A DNA stretch of 64,000 nucleotides from Enterobacter sp. 638. GTDB lineage: Bacteria > Pseudomonadota > Gammaproteobacteria > Enterobacterales > Enterobacteriaceae. Positions 9,457 through 19,370 of this stretch are shown here, one piece after another. The DNA lies in contig NC_009436.1 in the NCBI RefSeq assembly GCF_000016325.1, positions 1,984,001 to 2,048,000 of the forward strand, in the 5' to 3' direction. A program made the position numbers and the translations under genes. Under the pieces are notes generated by a model. That model was not told the origin of the DNA. It worked only from the letters and a program-made list of their open reading frames with translations, and made no database searches. The stretch's first letter is position 1, and each line of letters begins with the position of its first letter.

Positions 9457-11028
9457 TTGTCCAGACCTGGCCGAATCGTCTGTGCGCTGCTGGCAGGTGC
9501 GTCCTTCTTCTCGCAGGCCTCCGCACCTGATGAAATCACCACGGTATGGCCCGTCAACGTTGGACCGCTTAATCCGCATCTTTACACGCCCAATCAGATG
9601 TTTGCCCAAAGCATGGTGTATGAGCCGCTGGTGAAGTACCAGGCTGACGGAACGGTTACGCCGTGGCTGGCGAAAAGCTGGAAAACCTCGGCGGATGGGA
9701 AGGTATGGACATTCACTCTGCGTGACGGTGTCACATTTTCCAACGGTGAAGCGCTTACGGCGCAGGCCGCAGCGGAGAATTTTCGCGCCGTGCTGGACAA
9801 CCGTAAGCGCCACGCCTGGCTTGAGCTGACCAACCAAATCACCGATGTTAAAGCCCTGAGTCAGAATGAGCTGCAAATCACGTTAAAAAGCGCCTATTAC
9901 CCTTTCTTACAAGAACTCTCGCTGCCACGCCCTTTCCGGTTCATTGCTCCGTCGCAGTTTAGAAATAATGAAACCCTGAACGGAATAAAAGCGCCGATTG
10001 GAACCGGGCCGTGGGTGTTAAAAGCGTCGAAACTGAATCAATACGACGTGCTGGTGCGTAACGAGCATTACTGGGGCGAAAAGCCACAGATTCGTCAGGT
10101 GACGGTTCACGTGATTCCCGATCCCACCACGCGCGCCGTGGCCTTTGAAACGGGCGATATCGATCTGCTGTATGGCAACGAAGGGCTGCTACCGCTCGAT
10201 ACCTTCGCGCGCTTTAGCCAGAATCCGGCCATTCGTACCCAGCTTTCGCAGCCTATTGAAACGGTGATGCTTGCGCTAAATTCTACTCAGGCACCCACCG
10301 ATGAACTCGCCGTGCGTGAGGCACTTAATTATGCGGTGAACAAAAAATCACTGATCGAAAATGCCCTGTACGGCACGCAACAGGTAGCGGACACGCTCTT
10401 CGCCCCGACGGTTCCGTACGCCAATATCGGCCTTAAGCCGCGTCAGTACGATCCGCAGCAGGCAAAATTGTTGCTCGACAATGCGGGCTGGACGGTTTCT
10501 AAAGATCAACACATTCGCGAGAAAAATGGCAAGCTACTCCGAATCGAACTGGCGTTTATTGGCACCGATGCGCTCAGTAAATCGATGGCAGAAATCATTC
10601 AGGCCGATATGCGTCAGGTCGGCGTCGAGGTGACGCTGGTCGGGGAGGAAGAGAGCAGTATTTATGCGCGGCAGCGTGACGGGCGTTTTGGCATGATTTT
10701 CAACCGCACCTGGGGCGCACCTTACGACCCTCATGCCTTTATGAGCTCCATGCGCGTCCCGTCGCACGCCGACTATCAGGCTCAGCGCGGGCTGCCGGAC
10801 AAAGCGGTGATCGATAAAGAGATCGGCGAAGTGCTTTCCACCACAGACCCAACACAGCGCCAGTCGCTGTACCGAGATATCCTCACGCGGCTGCACAATG
10901 ACGCCGTCTACCTGCCCATCAGCTATGTGTCGATGATGGTGGTGGCGAAACCTGAATTGGGCGTAATCCCGTTCGCCCCAATTGCGTCAGAGATTCCCTT
11001 CGAGCACATAAAGCCGGTGAAACGCTGA
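9457..11028 (+). CDS. nikA: Nickel-binding periplasmic protein NikA
   Basis: NikA captures nickel, probably as a chelate, in the periplasm and delivers it to the NikBCDE importer for hydrogenase maturation. The product of about 523 residues aligns end to end with E. coli NikA, including [20 protein letters not shown] and [13 protein letters not shown] signal peptide ends near ASA|PDEITT. The start is TTG at 9457, the only plausible start in frame after the stop at 9442, with GAGAGG 8 bases upstream. The nikA stop overlaps the nikB ATG by one base. Confidence 0.95.
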   Translation: MSRPGRIVCALLAGASFFSQASAPDEITTVWPVNVGPLNPHLYTPNQMFAQSMVYEPLVKYQADGTVTPWLAKSWKTSADGKVWTFTLRDGVTFSNGEALTAQAAAENFRAVLDNRKRHAWLELTNQITDVKALSQNELQITLKSAYYPFLQELSLPRPFRFIAPSQFRNNETLNGIKAPIGTGPWVLKASKLNQYDVLVRNEHYWGEKPQIRQVTVHVIPDPTTRAVAFETGDIDLLYGNEGLLPLDTFARFSQNPAIRTQLSQPIETVMLALNSTQAPTDELAVREALNYAVNKKSLIENALYGTQQVADTLFAPTVPYANIGLKPRQYDPQQAKLLLDNAGWTVSKDQHIREKNGKLLRIELAFIGTDALSKSMAEIIQADMRQVGVEVTLVGEEESSIYARQRDGRFGMIFNRTWGAPYDPHAFMSSMRVPSHADYQAQRGLPDKAVIDKEIGEVLSTTDPTQRQSLYRDILTRLHNDAVYLPISYVSMMVVAKPELGVIPFAPIASEIPFEHIKPVKR

Positions 11029-11972
11029 TGATCCGTTACATCTTGCGGCGTATCGTGCTGCTGATCCCGATGGTGCTGGCGGCCTCGGTCATTATCTTTC
11101 TGATGCTGCGCCTGGGAACGGGCGACCCGGCGCTGGACTATCTACGGCTGTCGAACTTACCGCCGACGCCGGAAATGGTCGCTTCAACCCGCGTGATGCT
11201 GGGGCTGGATCAACCAATCGTCGTTCAGTACGGCACCTGGCTTTGGAAAGCACTGCATCTGGATTTCGGCATCTCGTATGCCACCCAGCGTCCGGTGTTG
11301 GATGATGTGCTGCATTTTCTGCCCGCGACGTTGCTGCTGGCGGGCGCAGCGCTGGTGTTGATTCTGCTGACGTCCGTGCCGCTAGGCATTTGGGCCGCGC
11401 GTTATCGCGATCGTTTGCCGGATTTCATCGTACGTGCGATTTCGTTTCTCGGCGTGTCGATGCCTAATTTCTGGCTCGCTTTTTTGCTGGTGATGTTCTT
11501 CTCAGTGCATCTCAAATGGCTACCCGCGATGGGCTACGGCGACTGGCAGCATCTGATTTTGCCTGCCGTGTCGATTGCGTTTATGTCGCTGGCGATTAAT
11601 GCCCGTCTGCTGCGCGCCAGCATGTTGGATATCGCGGGACAGCGCCATGTCACCTGGGCCCGTCTGCGCGGATTAAGCGACAAACAGACCGAGCGCCGCC
11701 ACATTTTGCGCAATGCCTCGCTGCCGATGATTACTGCGGTCGGAATGCATATCGGCGAGCTGATTGGCGGAACAATGATTATCGAGAATATTTTTGCCTG
11801 GCCGGGCGTGGGGCGCTACGCCGTGTCTGCCATTTTTAACCGTGACTATCCTGTGATTCAGTGCTTTACGTTGATCATGGTGGTGGTGTTTGTCATCTGT
11901 AATCTGACGGTGGACGTGCTGAATGCGGCGCTCGACCCGCGTATTCGTCGTCATGAAGGAGCGCACTCGTGA
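11028..11972 (+). CDS. nikB: Nickel ABC transporter permease NikB
   Basis: NikB is one of two membrane permeases of the NikABCDE importer. The product of 314 residues has six predicted membrane segments, starting with [20 protein letters not shown]. It carries the DppB-type inner-membrane component domain, and the cytoplasmic ATPase-contact loop is visible near [20 protein letters not shown]. It overlaps nikA by one base and nikC by four (GTGA), implying translational coupling. Confidence 0.95.
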   Translation: MIRYILRRIVLLIPMVLAASVIIFLMLRLGTGDPALDYLRLSNLPPTPEMVASTRVMLGLDQPIVVQYGTWLWKALHLDFGISYATQRPVLDDVLHFLPATLLLAGAALVLILLTSVPLGIWAARYRDRLPDFIVRAISFLGVSMPNFWLAFLLVMFFSVHLKWLPAMGYGDWQHLILPAVSIAFMSLAINARLLRASMLDIAGQRHVTWARLRGLSDKQTERRHILRNASLPMITAVGMHIGELIGGTMIIENIFAWPGVGRYAVSAIFNRDYPVIQCFTLIMVVVFVICNLTVDVLNAALDPRIRRHEGAHS

Positions 11973-12802
11973 GTTTCTTGCGCACGGCGCGCTGGCCGGT
12001 TCGTCTGGCGATGATCATCATCGTGTTGCTCGCGGCTATCGCACTCACCAGCCAGTGGTGGTTGCCGTACGATCCGCTCGCCATTAATTTACCCGCGCGT
12101 TTGCTATCGCCCGACAGCCAGCACTGGCTGGGGACCGATCATCTCGGGCGCGACATTTTCTCCCGTCTGCTCGCGGCAACACGCGTATCGCTGGGATCGG
12201 TGATCGCCTGTCTGTTGCTGGTGCTGGTGTTGGGCCTAACGATAGGGGGCGCGGCAGGGCTATTGGGCGGGCGAGTCGATCAGTTGACCATGCGTGTGGC
12301 CGATATGTTTATGACCTTTCCGACCTCCATTCTGTCGTTCTTCCTGGTGGGCGTTCTGGGAACGGGGCTGACCAACGTCATTATCGCTATCGCGCTGTCG
12401 CACTGGGCCTGGTATGCGCGCATGGTCCGCAGTCTGGTTATTTCGCTGCGGCAGCGGGAATTTGTGCTGGCGTCGCGACTCTCTGGGGCGGGGCACGTGC
12501 GGGTCTTTCTCGATCATCTGACGGGTGCTGCGCTGCCATCGCTGCTGGTGCTGGCGACGCTGGATATCGGACACATGATGCTGCACGTCGCCGGGATGTC
12601 GTTTTTAGGGCTGGGCGTGACGGCGCCTACCGCGGAATGGGGCGTCATGATTAACGACGCGCGCCAGTATATCTGGACTCAGCCGCTGCAAATGTTCTGG
12701 CCCGGTCTGGCGCTGTTCATCAGCGTGATGGCCTTTAATCTGGTGGGTGACGCGCTGCGCGATCACCTTGATCCACATCTTGAGACGGAGCATGCCCACT
12801 GA
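11969..12802 (+). CDS. nikC: Nickel ABC transporter permease NikC
   Basis: NikC is the second permease of the nickel importer, 277 residues, with the DppC-type fold. It has an N-terminal membrane segment ([20 protein letters not shown]), the conserved [15 protein letters not shown] motif, and five more membrane segments. The start is GTG at 11969, overlapping the nikB stop in a GTGA junction; no other in-frame start fits. Its stop overlaps the nikD ATG by one base. Confidence 0.95.
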   Translation: MSFLRTARWPVRLAMIIIVLLAAIALTSQWWLPYDPLAINLPARLLSPDSQHWLGTDHLGRDIFSRLLAATRVSLGSVIACLLLVLVLGLTIGGAAGLLGGRVDQLTMRVADMFMTFPTSILSFFLVGVLGTGLTNVIIAIALSHWAWYARMVRSLVISLRQREFVLASRLSGAGHVRVFLDHLTGAALPSLLVLATLDIGHMMLHVAGMSFLGLGVTAPTAEWGVMINDARQYIWTQPLQMFWPGLALFISVMAFNLVGDALRDHLDPHLETEHAH

Positions 12803-13562
12803 TGCCGCAGCAGATCGAATTACGCAATATAGTGATTGATGCGGACAAACCGCTGGTAAAGGGCGTATCGCTCACGCTTACGCGAGGGCGCGTGCTGGCG
12901 CTGGTGGGCGGAAGCGGCTGCGGTAAATCACTGACCTGCGCCGCCGCGCTCGGCGTGTTGCCTGCGGGCGTTCGCCAGACATCAGGCCAGGTGCTGGCTG
13001 ACGGTGTACGGATTGTCCCCCAATCGTTGAGAGGGAAAATGGTCGCCACGATTATGCAAAACCCGCGCAGCGCGTTTAATCCGCTGCATTCCATGGCGAC
13101 TCATGCGCGCGAGACGTGTCTGGCAGTCGGCCAGCCCGCTGATGACAACGCACTTCTCGCCGCTTTACGCGCGGTCGGGCTGGAAGATGTGCATCGCGTT
13201 TTAAGGCTTTACCCTTTCGAGATGAGCGGCGGGATGTTGCAGCGAATGATGATCGCGATGGCCTTGCTGTGCGATGCCCCGTTTATTGTCGCTGATGAAC
13301 CGACCACCGATCTGGATGCCGTCGCTCAGGCCCGGATCCTGGATTTGCTGGGTTCAATCATGCAAACGCGCGCCCCCGGAATGCTGCTGGTCACGCATGA
13401 TATGGGCGTTGTGGCGCGTCTGGCGGATGACGTGGCGGTTATGGACCACGGTGTGATTGTGGAGCAGGGCGACGTTGAGGCCGTGTTTCATGCGCCACAG
13501 CATCGCGTCACGCGTAATCTGGTGGCCGCACATCTGGCGCTTTATGGCATGGAGTTGGAATC

Positions 13563-13566
<4 letters not shown>
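12802..13566 (+). CDS. nikD: Nickel ABC transporter ATPase NikD
   Basis: NikD is one of two ATP-hydrolysing subunits on the cytosolic side of the importer. The product has 254 residues. Walker A is GGSGCGKS (near residue 38), the ABC signature is MSGGMLQR, Walker B is [12 protein letters not shown] and the H-loop is LLVTHDMG. The signature has MSGG rather than the usual LSGGQ, as in E. coli NikD. It overlaps both neighbours. Confidence 0.95.
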
Positions 13567-14752
<1,186 letters not shown>

Positions 14753-14758
14753 CCGGCA

Positions 14759-16057
14759 TCAGACCATGGCAGGCAGAGCAATGTGGTGATAGACCGGCCA
14801 GTTAAAGCAGAATTTCGCGCCGCCCAGATCGCTGGCTTCGCAGCTAACGTGCCCGCCCATGGCCTGAGAGATCGAGTGAACAATCGCCAGGCCCAGTCCG
14901 CAGCCGCCAGTGGCACGGTCACGACTCGGGTCGAGACGCACGAAGGGTTCAAATACGCGATGGCGCTCTTCGGCCGCGATCCCGGGTCCATCGTCCTCGA
15001 CCGATAAACTCGCCTCGCTGCCGTTCAGCTGTAAACGAATTCGCAGTCGGTTCTCGCTATAGCGCAGGGCGTTATTCACCAGATTGTCCAGCACGCGTTC
15101 CATCAGGCGCATATCCAGCGCGCCATAATCGCCGGTGTGATTGTCCAGTAACAGCTCACGCTGCGGATTGACGCTCTGCACGTCCTCAACATAGCTGCTT
15201 ATCCACGCCGAAAAATCCGGTGTGCTGAGTTTGAGTTCATTTTGCGGACGATCCAGACGGGCGTAGGTCAGTAGCTCTTCGATCAGTGCTTCGAGCTGGC
15301 CGATATCGCGATTAAGCGCCACCAACTCAGCAGCGGTCAGGTTTTCGCTCATCTCCAGACGATAGCGCAGGCGTACCAGCGGTGTACGTAGTTCATGCGC
15401 GATGCCATCAATAAGCGCCTTTTTACTGGCAATCAGGGCGTTAATATTATCCGCCATCTGGTTGAAGGCGACGCCCAGTCGTTCAAAGCTGGAGGCGCTG
15501 TCGAAATGTATACGTTCCGTCAAATGCCCCTCGCCAAAGCGCTGCGCAGCAGCCTCCAGCCGCAACATGTCCTGCCAGTGCGGACGCATCCAGATAAACA
15601 CCGGAAAGGCCAGCGAAATGGCGATAAAAGCCATCAGCGCCATGTCCAGCAGTCGCATCTGATGTAAAAAATAGAGATACGGAACTGGGCCGACAGCCAG
15701 CACGTAATGGCTGCGCGGGATTCGCTGGATAAAGGTGTACTGGTCGTCCAGCGCCACAATATCGCCTTCGCGCAGGCGCTGCGCGGTGGGGGCATCCAGA
15801 CTGTAGTTTTTGAGCGGCTCGATGCGCATATTAAACGACAGATTCAGATCCAGCTCTTTCAGCGTCCGCGCCCAGTCATGCGGCGGGATTTCACGTAATT
15901 CGCTGCGCATCAAATAGAGCGAGCTTTTCATCAGGTCATCCAGAGACTGTCTTCCTGCGCGCTCGGCGGTGAATTTATAGACCAGCCCGACCAGCATGGT
16001 CATTACCAGAAAACAGACAAACAGCAAAAGATAAAACTGCACAAACAGCTTTTTCAT
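14759..16057 (-). CDS. rstB: Sensor histidine kinase RstB
   Basis: RstB is the membrane sensor kinase of the RstBA system, which in E. coli and Salmonella is linked to the PhoPQ regulon. The product has 432 residues: a first membrane helix (about 10-27), a periplasmic sensor, a second helix (about 136-156), HAMP, the H-box IDGIAHELRTPLVRLR with His221, and the ATPase G-boxes (VEDDGPGI, GGCGLGLAI). It normally sits directly behind rstA. Here about 2.1 kb of prophage-derived DNA separates them, so its transcription may depend on another promoter. Confidence 0.95.
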   Translation of the reverse strand: MKKLFVQFYLLLFVCFLVMTMLVGLVYKFTAERAGRQSLDDLMKSSLYLMRSELREIPPHDWARTLKELDLNLSFNMRIEPLKNYSLDAPTAQRLREGDIVALDDQYTFIQRIPRSHYVLAVGPVPYLYFLHQMRLLDMALMAFIAISLAFPVFIWMRPHWQDMLRLEAAAQRFGEGHLTERIHFDSASSFERLGVAFNQMADNINALIASKKALIDGIAHELRTPLVRLRYRLEMSENLTAAELVALNRDIGQLEALIEELLTYARLDRPQNELKLSTPDFSAWISSYVEDVQSVNPQRELLLDNHTGDYGALDMRLMERVLDNLVNNALRYSENRLRIRLQLNGSEASLSVEDDGPGIAAEERHRVFEPFVRLDPSRDRATGGCGLGLAIVHSISQAMGGHVSCEASDLGGAKFCFNWPVYHHIALPAMV

Positions 16058-16082
16058 GAAATCACACCATTAATACAATGAG

Positions 16083-16499
16083 TTAGCTAAACTTCTTTAC
16101 GACCGGAGGCACCATGGGGGCAGTGGTGTATTCGTCTGTGCGCTTGTTGAGGAACGCAGTCTTATCGCCGTCCAGAGCATGTATCCAGGCAGAGTAAAGG
16201 GTATAAACCCTCTGCGTGTGTTCATGTGCCATTTGAATTGCTATGAAAGCAGGGTTTGCCTCGGCTGACAACAACCAACATGCAAACGTATGACGCGTTT
16301 GATAAGGGCGGCGGCGGCGGATGTTCGGTTTACGAACGGCAAGGTTCCAGAACACGTCAACCAGGCTCACAGATGAGTGTGCAATCTGGTTACCCCTCAG
16401 TGCCTGCGGTATAGAGACAAAATGCAAATTCTGTGTTTCGCTTCTTCCAAATTCTCGATGCTGGAGGGTAATTGGCACTTTTGGGAAATGGCCCGTCAA
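16083..16499 (-). pseudogene. C-terminal fragment of a lambdoid tyrosine integrase
   Basis: The 138-residue frame keeps only the catalytic end of a tyrosine recombinase. RRPYQTRHTFACWLL carries the Arg-His pair, IAIQMAHEHTQ is the second His region, and RVYTLYSAWI carries a candidate nucleophile Tyr. Full phage integrases of this type are about 330-390 residues and have an N-terminal arm-binding domain, which is missing. It is very unlikely to be active. It marks the rstB-proximal side of the insertion between rstB and rstA. Confidence 0.75.
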
Positions 16500-16738
16500 T
16501 TTAAATTATGTCTTCAGTGCGTAATGGACTGGCTCGGGTAGTTTAATGGTTTGCTGCTCGGCAGTTGTCATTGGCGGTTCAAAATACCGTCCTGAACTTG
16601 AGCATTGAACTGAAGGCTGACGAAATAGGCTTTGCTATCAACTTTGATGTATGACCTTAACTGGGTAATGTATTTTTACGCTATCGACGAACTTTTTACT
16701 TTGGAATTCAGCAGGCGTTAACCTGCTGAATGATGCTA

Positions 16739-17029
16739 TTACTTTGCGCAGTAAACGCGAGCTTCACGTGGTGTATAGATACCGAATGTGACAACTCCCA
16801 ACAGGCCATTCACGAATGTCTGCTGAACTTCAGTACGAACAACTTTTTCTGCACCACCGCATACTTCTGCGGCATCGATTTGTTTGGATTGGCCAATCCC
16901 GCTTACAAAGAAATGATGCGTTGTTACTTTCTGCGGCGCGTACGTTGTTCCTTTGTTTACTGTGAATGATTGTTGAGCACAGCCGGACACTGCAACTGCA
17001 ACTACTGCTAACATAATTAACTTTTTCAT
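16739..17029 (-). CDS. bor: Bor/Iss family outer-membrane lipoprotein
   Basis: The 96-residue product closely matches lambda Bor, a phage lysogenic-conversion lipoprotein linked to increased serum survival (Iss in pathogenic E. coli). A signal peptide ends in the lipobox VSGC with Cys17. The family blocks THHFFVSGIGQ, AAEVCGGAE, QQTFVNGLLG and GIYTPREARVYC are all present, so the gene looks intact. It lies within prophage debris between rstB and rstA. In E. coli the prophage gene borD belongs to the PhoP regulon; no clear PhoP box was found here. Confidence 0.9.
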   Translation of the reverse strand: MKKLIMLAVVAVAVSGCAQQSFTVNKGTTYAPQKVTTHHFFVSGIGQSKQIDAAEVCGGAEKVVRTEVQQTFVNGLLGVVTFGIYTPREARVYCAK

Positions 17030-17216
17030 AAATAACCTTATTGTTTATATGACTACTCGGAATGATTACACCTACTGTCTAAGTAACATCTCAGCCCAGC
17101 AGATTCGCTCGATTTTGTGCGGCCTTTGAAAGGCTAAACACTATCAATTTCGACAGTTTGGCTTGTGTTTTAAATGATTAACGTTCCCGGTAATTATTAT
17201 TAGAGTTATCGGATTC

Positions 17217-17606
17217 TTAAGAGACATATGCGACAGTAAGAGCTATCAAAACAGTCAAGGTTCGCAGAGTAGCAGAAAAATAACCTTTGTTTTTTGAGTC
17301 TGAGAAATCGGCTAGATCGGTGGTCACTTGCGATACAACGATCGCTGCAAACAACCACGCGATGCTCACTTTGGGTTCTTTGCTGGCAACGGCCATCCAC
17401 ACTGTAATTGCAGAAAATAGTATGTAAAAAACTGATAGGACTTTCTGCTCACGTTTCGCTGCTGCGATGGCACTGCGCACGCCATGAAATAATTTTTTTA
17501 AACCTTTCACCTTCTTCGATTCTTGAGGGTCGACAGGTGTTTTTTTCAGAAGGTTTTCATCGAAGCCGATCATTGTGTCTTTTACTTCTTTTGTTTCAAC
17601 TTCCAT
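17217..17606 (-). CDS. Hypothetical membrane protein in prophage remnant
   Basis: The 129-residue product is not recognised. A charged N-terminal half (about 1-60, rich in Lys and Glu) is followed by hydrophobic segments near VLSVFYILFSAITVWMAVA, VSIAWLFAAIVVSQV and TLRTLTVLIALTVAYV, suggesting two or three membrane helices. The start at 17606 (MEVETKEVKD) has GGGAG six bases upstream, better than the longer start at 17651. It overlaps the upstream 77-residue frame by 25 bases. Its neighbours suggest phage origin; the function is unknown. Confidence 0.55.
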   Translation of the reverse strand: MEVETKEVKDTMIGFDENLLKKTPVDPQESKKVKGLKKLFHGVRSAIAAAKREQKVLSVFYILFSAITVWMAVASKEPKVSIAWLFAAIVVSQVTTDLADFSDSKNKGYFSATLRTLTVLIALTVAYVS

Positions 17607-17815
17607 TGCCACTCCCGTGCATGCACAACAGCAAGAATACCTAAAATCCAACTTGCTATAGTTACAAAAAAAAGAGGATTCCAGTAGCTACCACAAATAG
17701 CTGATTGCACCTCCTCTAAATCATACTGACAACTAATGACAAAACGGGATTCAGAAATGGTTACTGTGTGACTCGAGCCAGAAGCGACATGCATAATTTT
17801 CTTCTGCGCGCTCAT
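17582..17815 (-). CDS. Small hypothetical membrane protein
   Basis: The 77-residue product is not recognised. It has a polar N-terminus and one clear hydrophobic helix (PLFFVTIASWILGILAVVHA) followed by a basic tail (WQWKLKQKK), like a single-pass inner-membrane protein with its tail in the cytosol. No good ribosome-binding site is seen before the ATG, and the sequence just upstream carries a 14-mer repeated at 16103, so its 5' region may have been replaced. It overlaps the next gene by 25 bases. Confidence 0.45.
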   Translation of the reverse strand: MSAQKKIMHVASGSSHTVTISESRFVISCQYDLEEVQSAICGSYWNPLFFVTIASWILGILAVVHAREWQWKLKQKK

Positions 17816-18191
17816 TGTCTGGAGGATGCTGGGCCGGAGGCACCATGATTAACCTGCAAGCAGCGCTGATTCCAGAGACGAGTTCATCACATCCTGGCCG
17901 GGATGTTCATCGGATAATGTCCGCTTCTCGCTATAGTTGATGAGTTATTGCATCAGGCTGCGCATTGAATAAACAATGAGCAACACTCCACCGGCAATGT
18001 TAGCGTATTTTTTGAACATCAATGGGTTCTTTTTTTGACTGAAAATATCAGTGTTTGACTCACTGCTAAAACCAAACGCTCATGACCACGACATGTCCTG
18101 TTTCCAGTCTCAAAGAGTTGCAGACGCCTCCCTGTATCCCTGTGAACTGCAAAAATAGCGTTTTCATGAACGTATCCGGATGACGAAGTAA
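17816..18191. other. Stretch before rstA 3' end, mostly without genes
   Basis: This stretch carries one 14-mer repeat copy (17834-17847), a half-copy of the TGTCCGCTTCT intergenic repeat near 17918-17928, and a possible 24-residue minus-strand ORF at 17945-18019. No other gene is seen. The rstA stop codon follows at 18192. Confidence 0.5.
17945..18019 (-). CDS. Possible 24-residue membrane miniprotein
   Basis: The frame reads MFKKYANIAGGVLLIVYSMR then SLMQ and a stop. The Lys-Lys start followed by one short hydrophobic helix is a common layout for small bacterial membrane proteins. The ribosome-binding site is poor (an AAAGA about 8 bases upstream), and no relative is recognised. It is offered as a candidate only. 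Confidence 0.25.
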   Translation of the reverse strand: MFKKYANIAGGVLLIVYSMRSLMQ

Positions 18192-18908
18192 TCAGGTTTC
18201 CCAGGCGTGCGGAGCGAACAGATAACCTTTGTTGCGCACGGTTTTGATGCGGTAGGGTTCGGTGGCGTTATCCAGCAATTTTTTACGCAGCCGCGAAATT
18301 GCGACGTCAACGCTGCGATCCATCCCATCGTAACTTACGCCGCGCAGGTTTTTCAGCAGCGCGTCGCGATCCATAATCTGACCGGCATGCGTGGCCAGTT
18401 CCCACAGCAGGTCGAAATCGGCAGTCGAAAGGGCAACATCCGTGCCCGACAGCAGAACCTGACGATTCACCGGGTCAATCGATAGCGTGCCGAAGCGCAT
18501 GGCTTTGTACGGCGTAAGAGCCGGAGACGGCGTCTGGTTTTCAGCGGCGACACGCTGGCGTAAATGAAGACGCAGACGTGCCAGCAGAACAGCAGGCGGC
18601 GTAGTTTTAAGAATGTAATCGTTCGCCCCCATTTCCAGTGACAGAATGTGGTTCATATCGCTATCAAGCGAGGTGAGCAAAACGATAGGGCCGTCCCATT
18701 GCGCGCGCAAATCGCGACACACGGTCATACCGTCTTTGCCTGGCAGCATGATATCCAGCAGGACCAAATCGGGTTTTTCACGCAGCACGACCTCTTCAGC
18801 GCGGTCACCGCGTGGCTCAACGACAACGTCCATATCGTGTTTTCCGAGGTAGGCGGCGATAAGCTGGCCAACTTCGGGTTCATCCTCAACAAAAACGATC
18901 TTATTCAT
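18192..18908 (-). CDS. rstA: Response regulator RstA
   Basis: RstA is the OmpR-family DNA-binding partner of RstB. The product has 238 residues. The receiver domain carries the phospho-acceptor Asp52 in LVLLDIMLPGKDG and the Lys in DYILKTTPP. The winged-helix output domain ends RIKTVRNKGYLFAPHAWET. It matches E. coli RstA closely. Normally rstB follows within a few bases; here the 3' side borders prophage-derived DNA. A PhoP-like direct repeat lies upstream. Confidence 0.96.
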   Translation of the reverse strand: MNKIVFVEDEPEVGQLIAAYLGKHDMDVVVEPRGDRAEEVVLREKPDLVLLDIMLPGKDGMTVCRDLRAQWDGPIVLLTSLDSDMNHILSLEMGANDYILKTTPPAVLLARLRLHLRQRVAAENQTPSPALTPYKAMRFGTLSIDPVNRQVLLSGTDVALSTADFDLLWELATHAGQIMDRDALLKNLRGVSYDGMDRSVDVAISRLRKKLLDNATEPYRIKTVRNKGYLFAPHAWET

Positions 18909-18952
18909 AAAACGTCTGTATCGCGAAAAATGTCAACATACACCGCGTAACC

Positions 18953-18969
18953 TTAACCTTCCATTAATC
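18953..18969 (-). promoter_or_regulatory. Possible PhoP box upstream of rstA
   Basis: The minus strand reads GATTAA-TGGAA-GGTTAA. This resembles the PhoP direct repeat GGTTTA-N5-GGTTTA, with 4 of 6 and 5 of 6 matches at the right 11-base period. E. coli rstA is PhoP-activated, which makes the site plausible but not proven. Confidence 0.4.
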
Positions 18970-19034
18970 TTTCATAATTATCATCAGTTCCGCTATTCTG
19001 GCCGTTATTGTTATTTGATTGTTAAGGGAAAAGG

Positions 19035-19370
19035 ATGGCGCTTTTGTTGAAGGCGGTGCTAGGTGCGCTGGTGGTGGTATTGATTGGCCTGCTGGCGAAA
19101 ACGAAGAATTATTATATTGCGGGCCTGATTCCATTATTCCCGACGTTTGCGCTGATCGCTCACTACATTGTGGCGTCTGAGCGTGGAATTGAAGCGTTGC
19201 GGACCACCATCGTGTTTGGCATGTGGTCCATTATTCCCTATTTTATTTATCTGCTGTCGCTGTGGTATTTCACGGCGATGATGCGTTTACCGCTGGCGCT
19301 GGGCGGGGCCGTGGTGTGCTGGAGCCTCAGCGCCTGGGTGTTAATCTTCTTCTGGAGCCGTTTTCACTAA
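19035..19370 (+). CDS. ydgC: GlpM-family inner-membrane protein YdgC
   Basis: The 111-residue product equals E. coli YdgC in length and carries the identical central stretch KTKNYYIAGLIPLFPTFALI. It has four predicted membrane segments. The family is named after Pseudomonas GlpM, linked to alginate production; the molecular role in enterics is unknown. Its stop overlaps the convergent folM stop by four bases. Confidence 0.92.
   Translation: MALLLKAVLGALVVVLIGLLAKTKNYYIAGLIPLFPTFALIAHYIVASERGIEALRTTIVFGMWSIIPYFIYLLSLWYFTAMMRLPLALGGAVVCWSLSAWVLIFFWSRFH

Larger units (their letters stand above)
16103..17847. repeat. 14-bp direct repeat within the rstA/rstB insertion
   Basis: CCGGAGGCACCATG occurs at 16103-16116 and again at 17834-17847, in the same orientation, near the two ends of the prophage-derived segment. 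It could be a remnant attachment repeat or recombination scar. The copy at 16103 lies inside the integrase C-terminus frame. The interpretation is tentative. Confidence 0.4.

Noticed and set aside
16528-16612. tRNA-like sequence (GGGTAGTTTAATGG ... GGTTCAAAATA) next to the integrase fragment
   Set aside because: The D- and T-loop look-alikes are there, but the T-stem does not close with a 7-base loop and no complete acceptor and anticodon stem could be folded. It may be a phage-captured tRNA piece but is not supported as a gene.
17030-17216. PhoP box for bor
   Set aside because: A TAAAC half-site is present near 17133, but the second half at the right spacing is missing.
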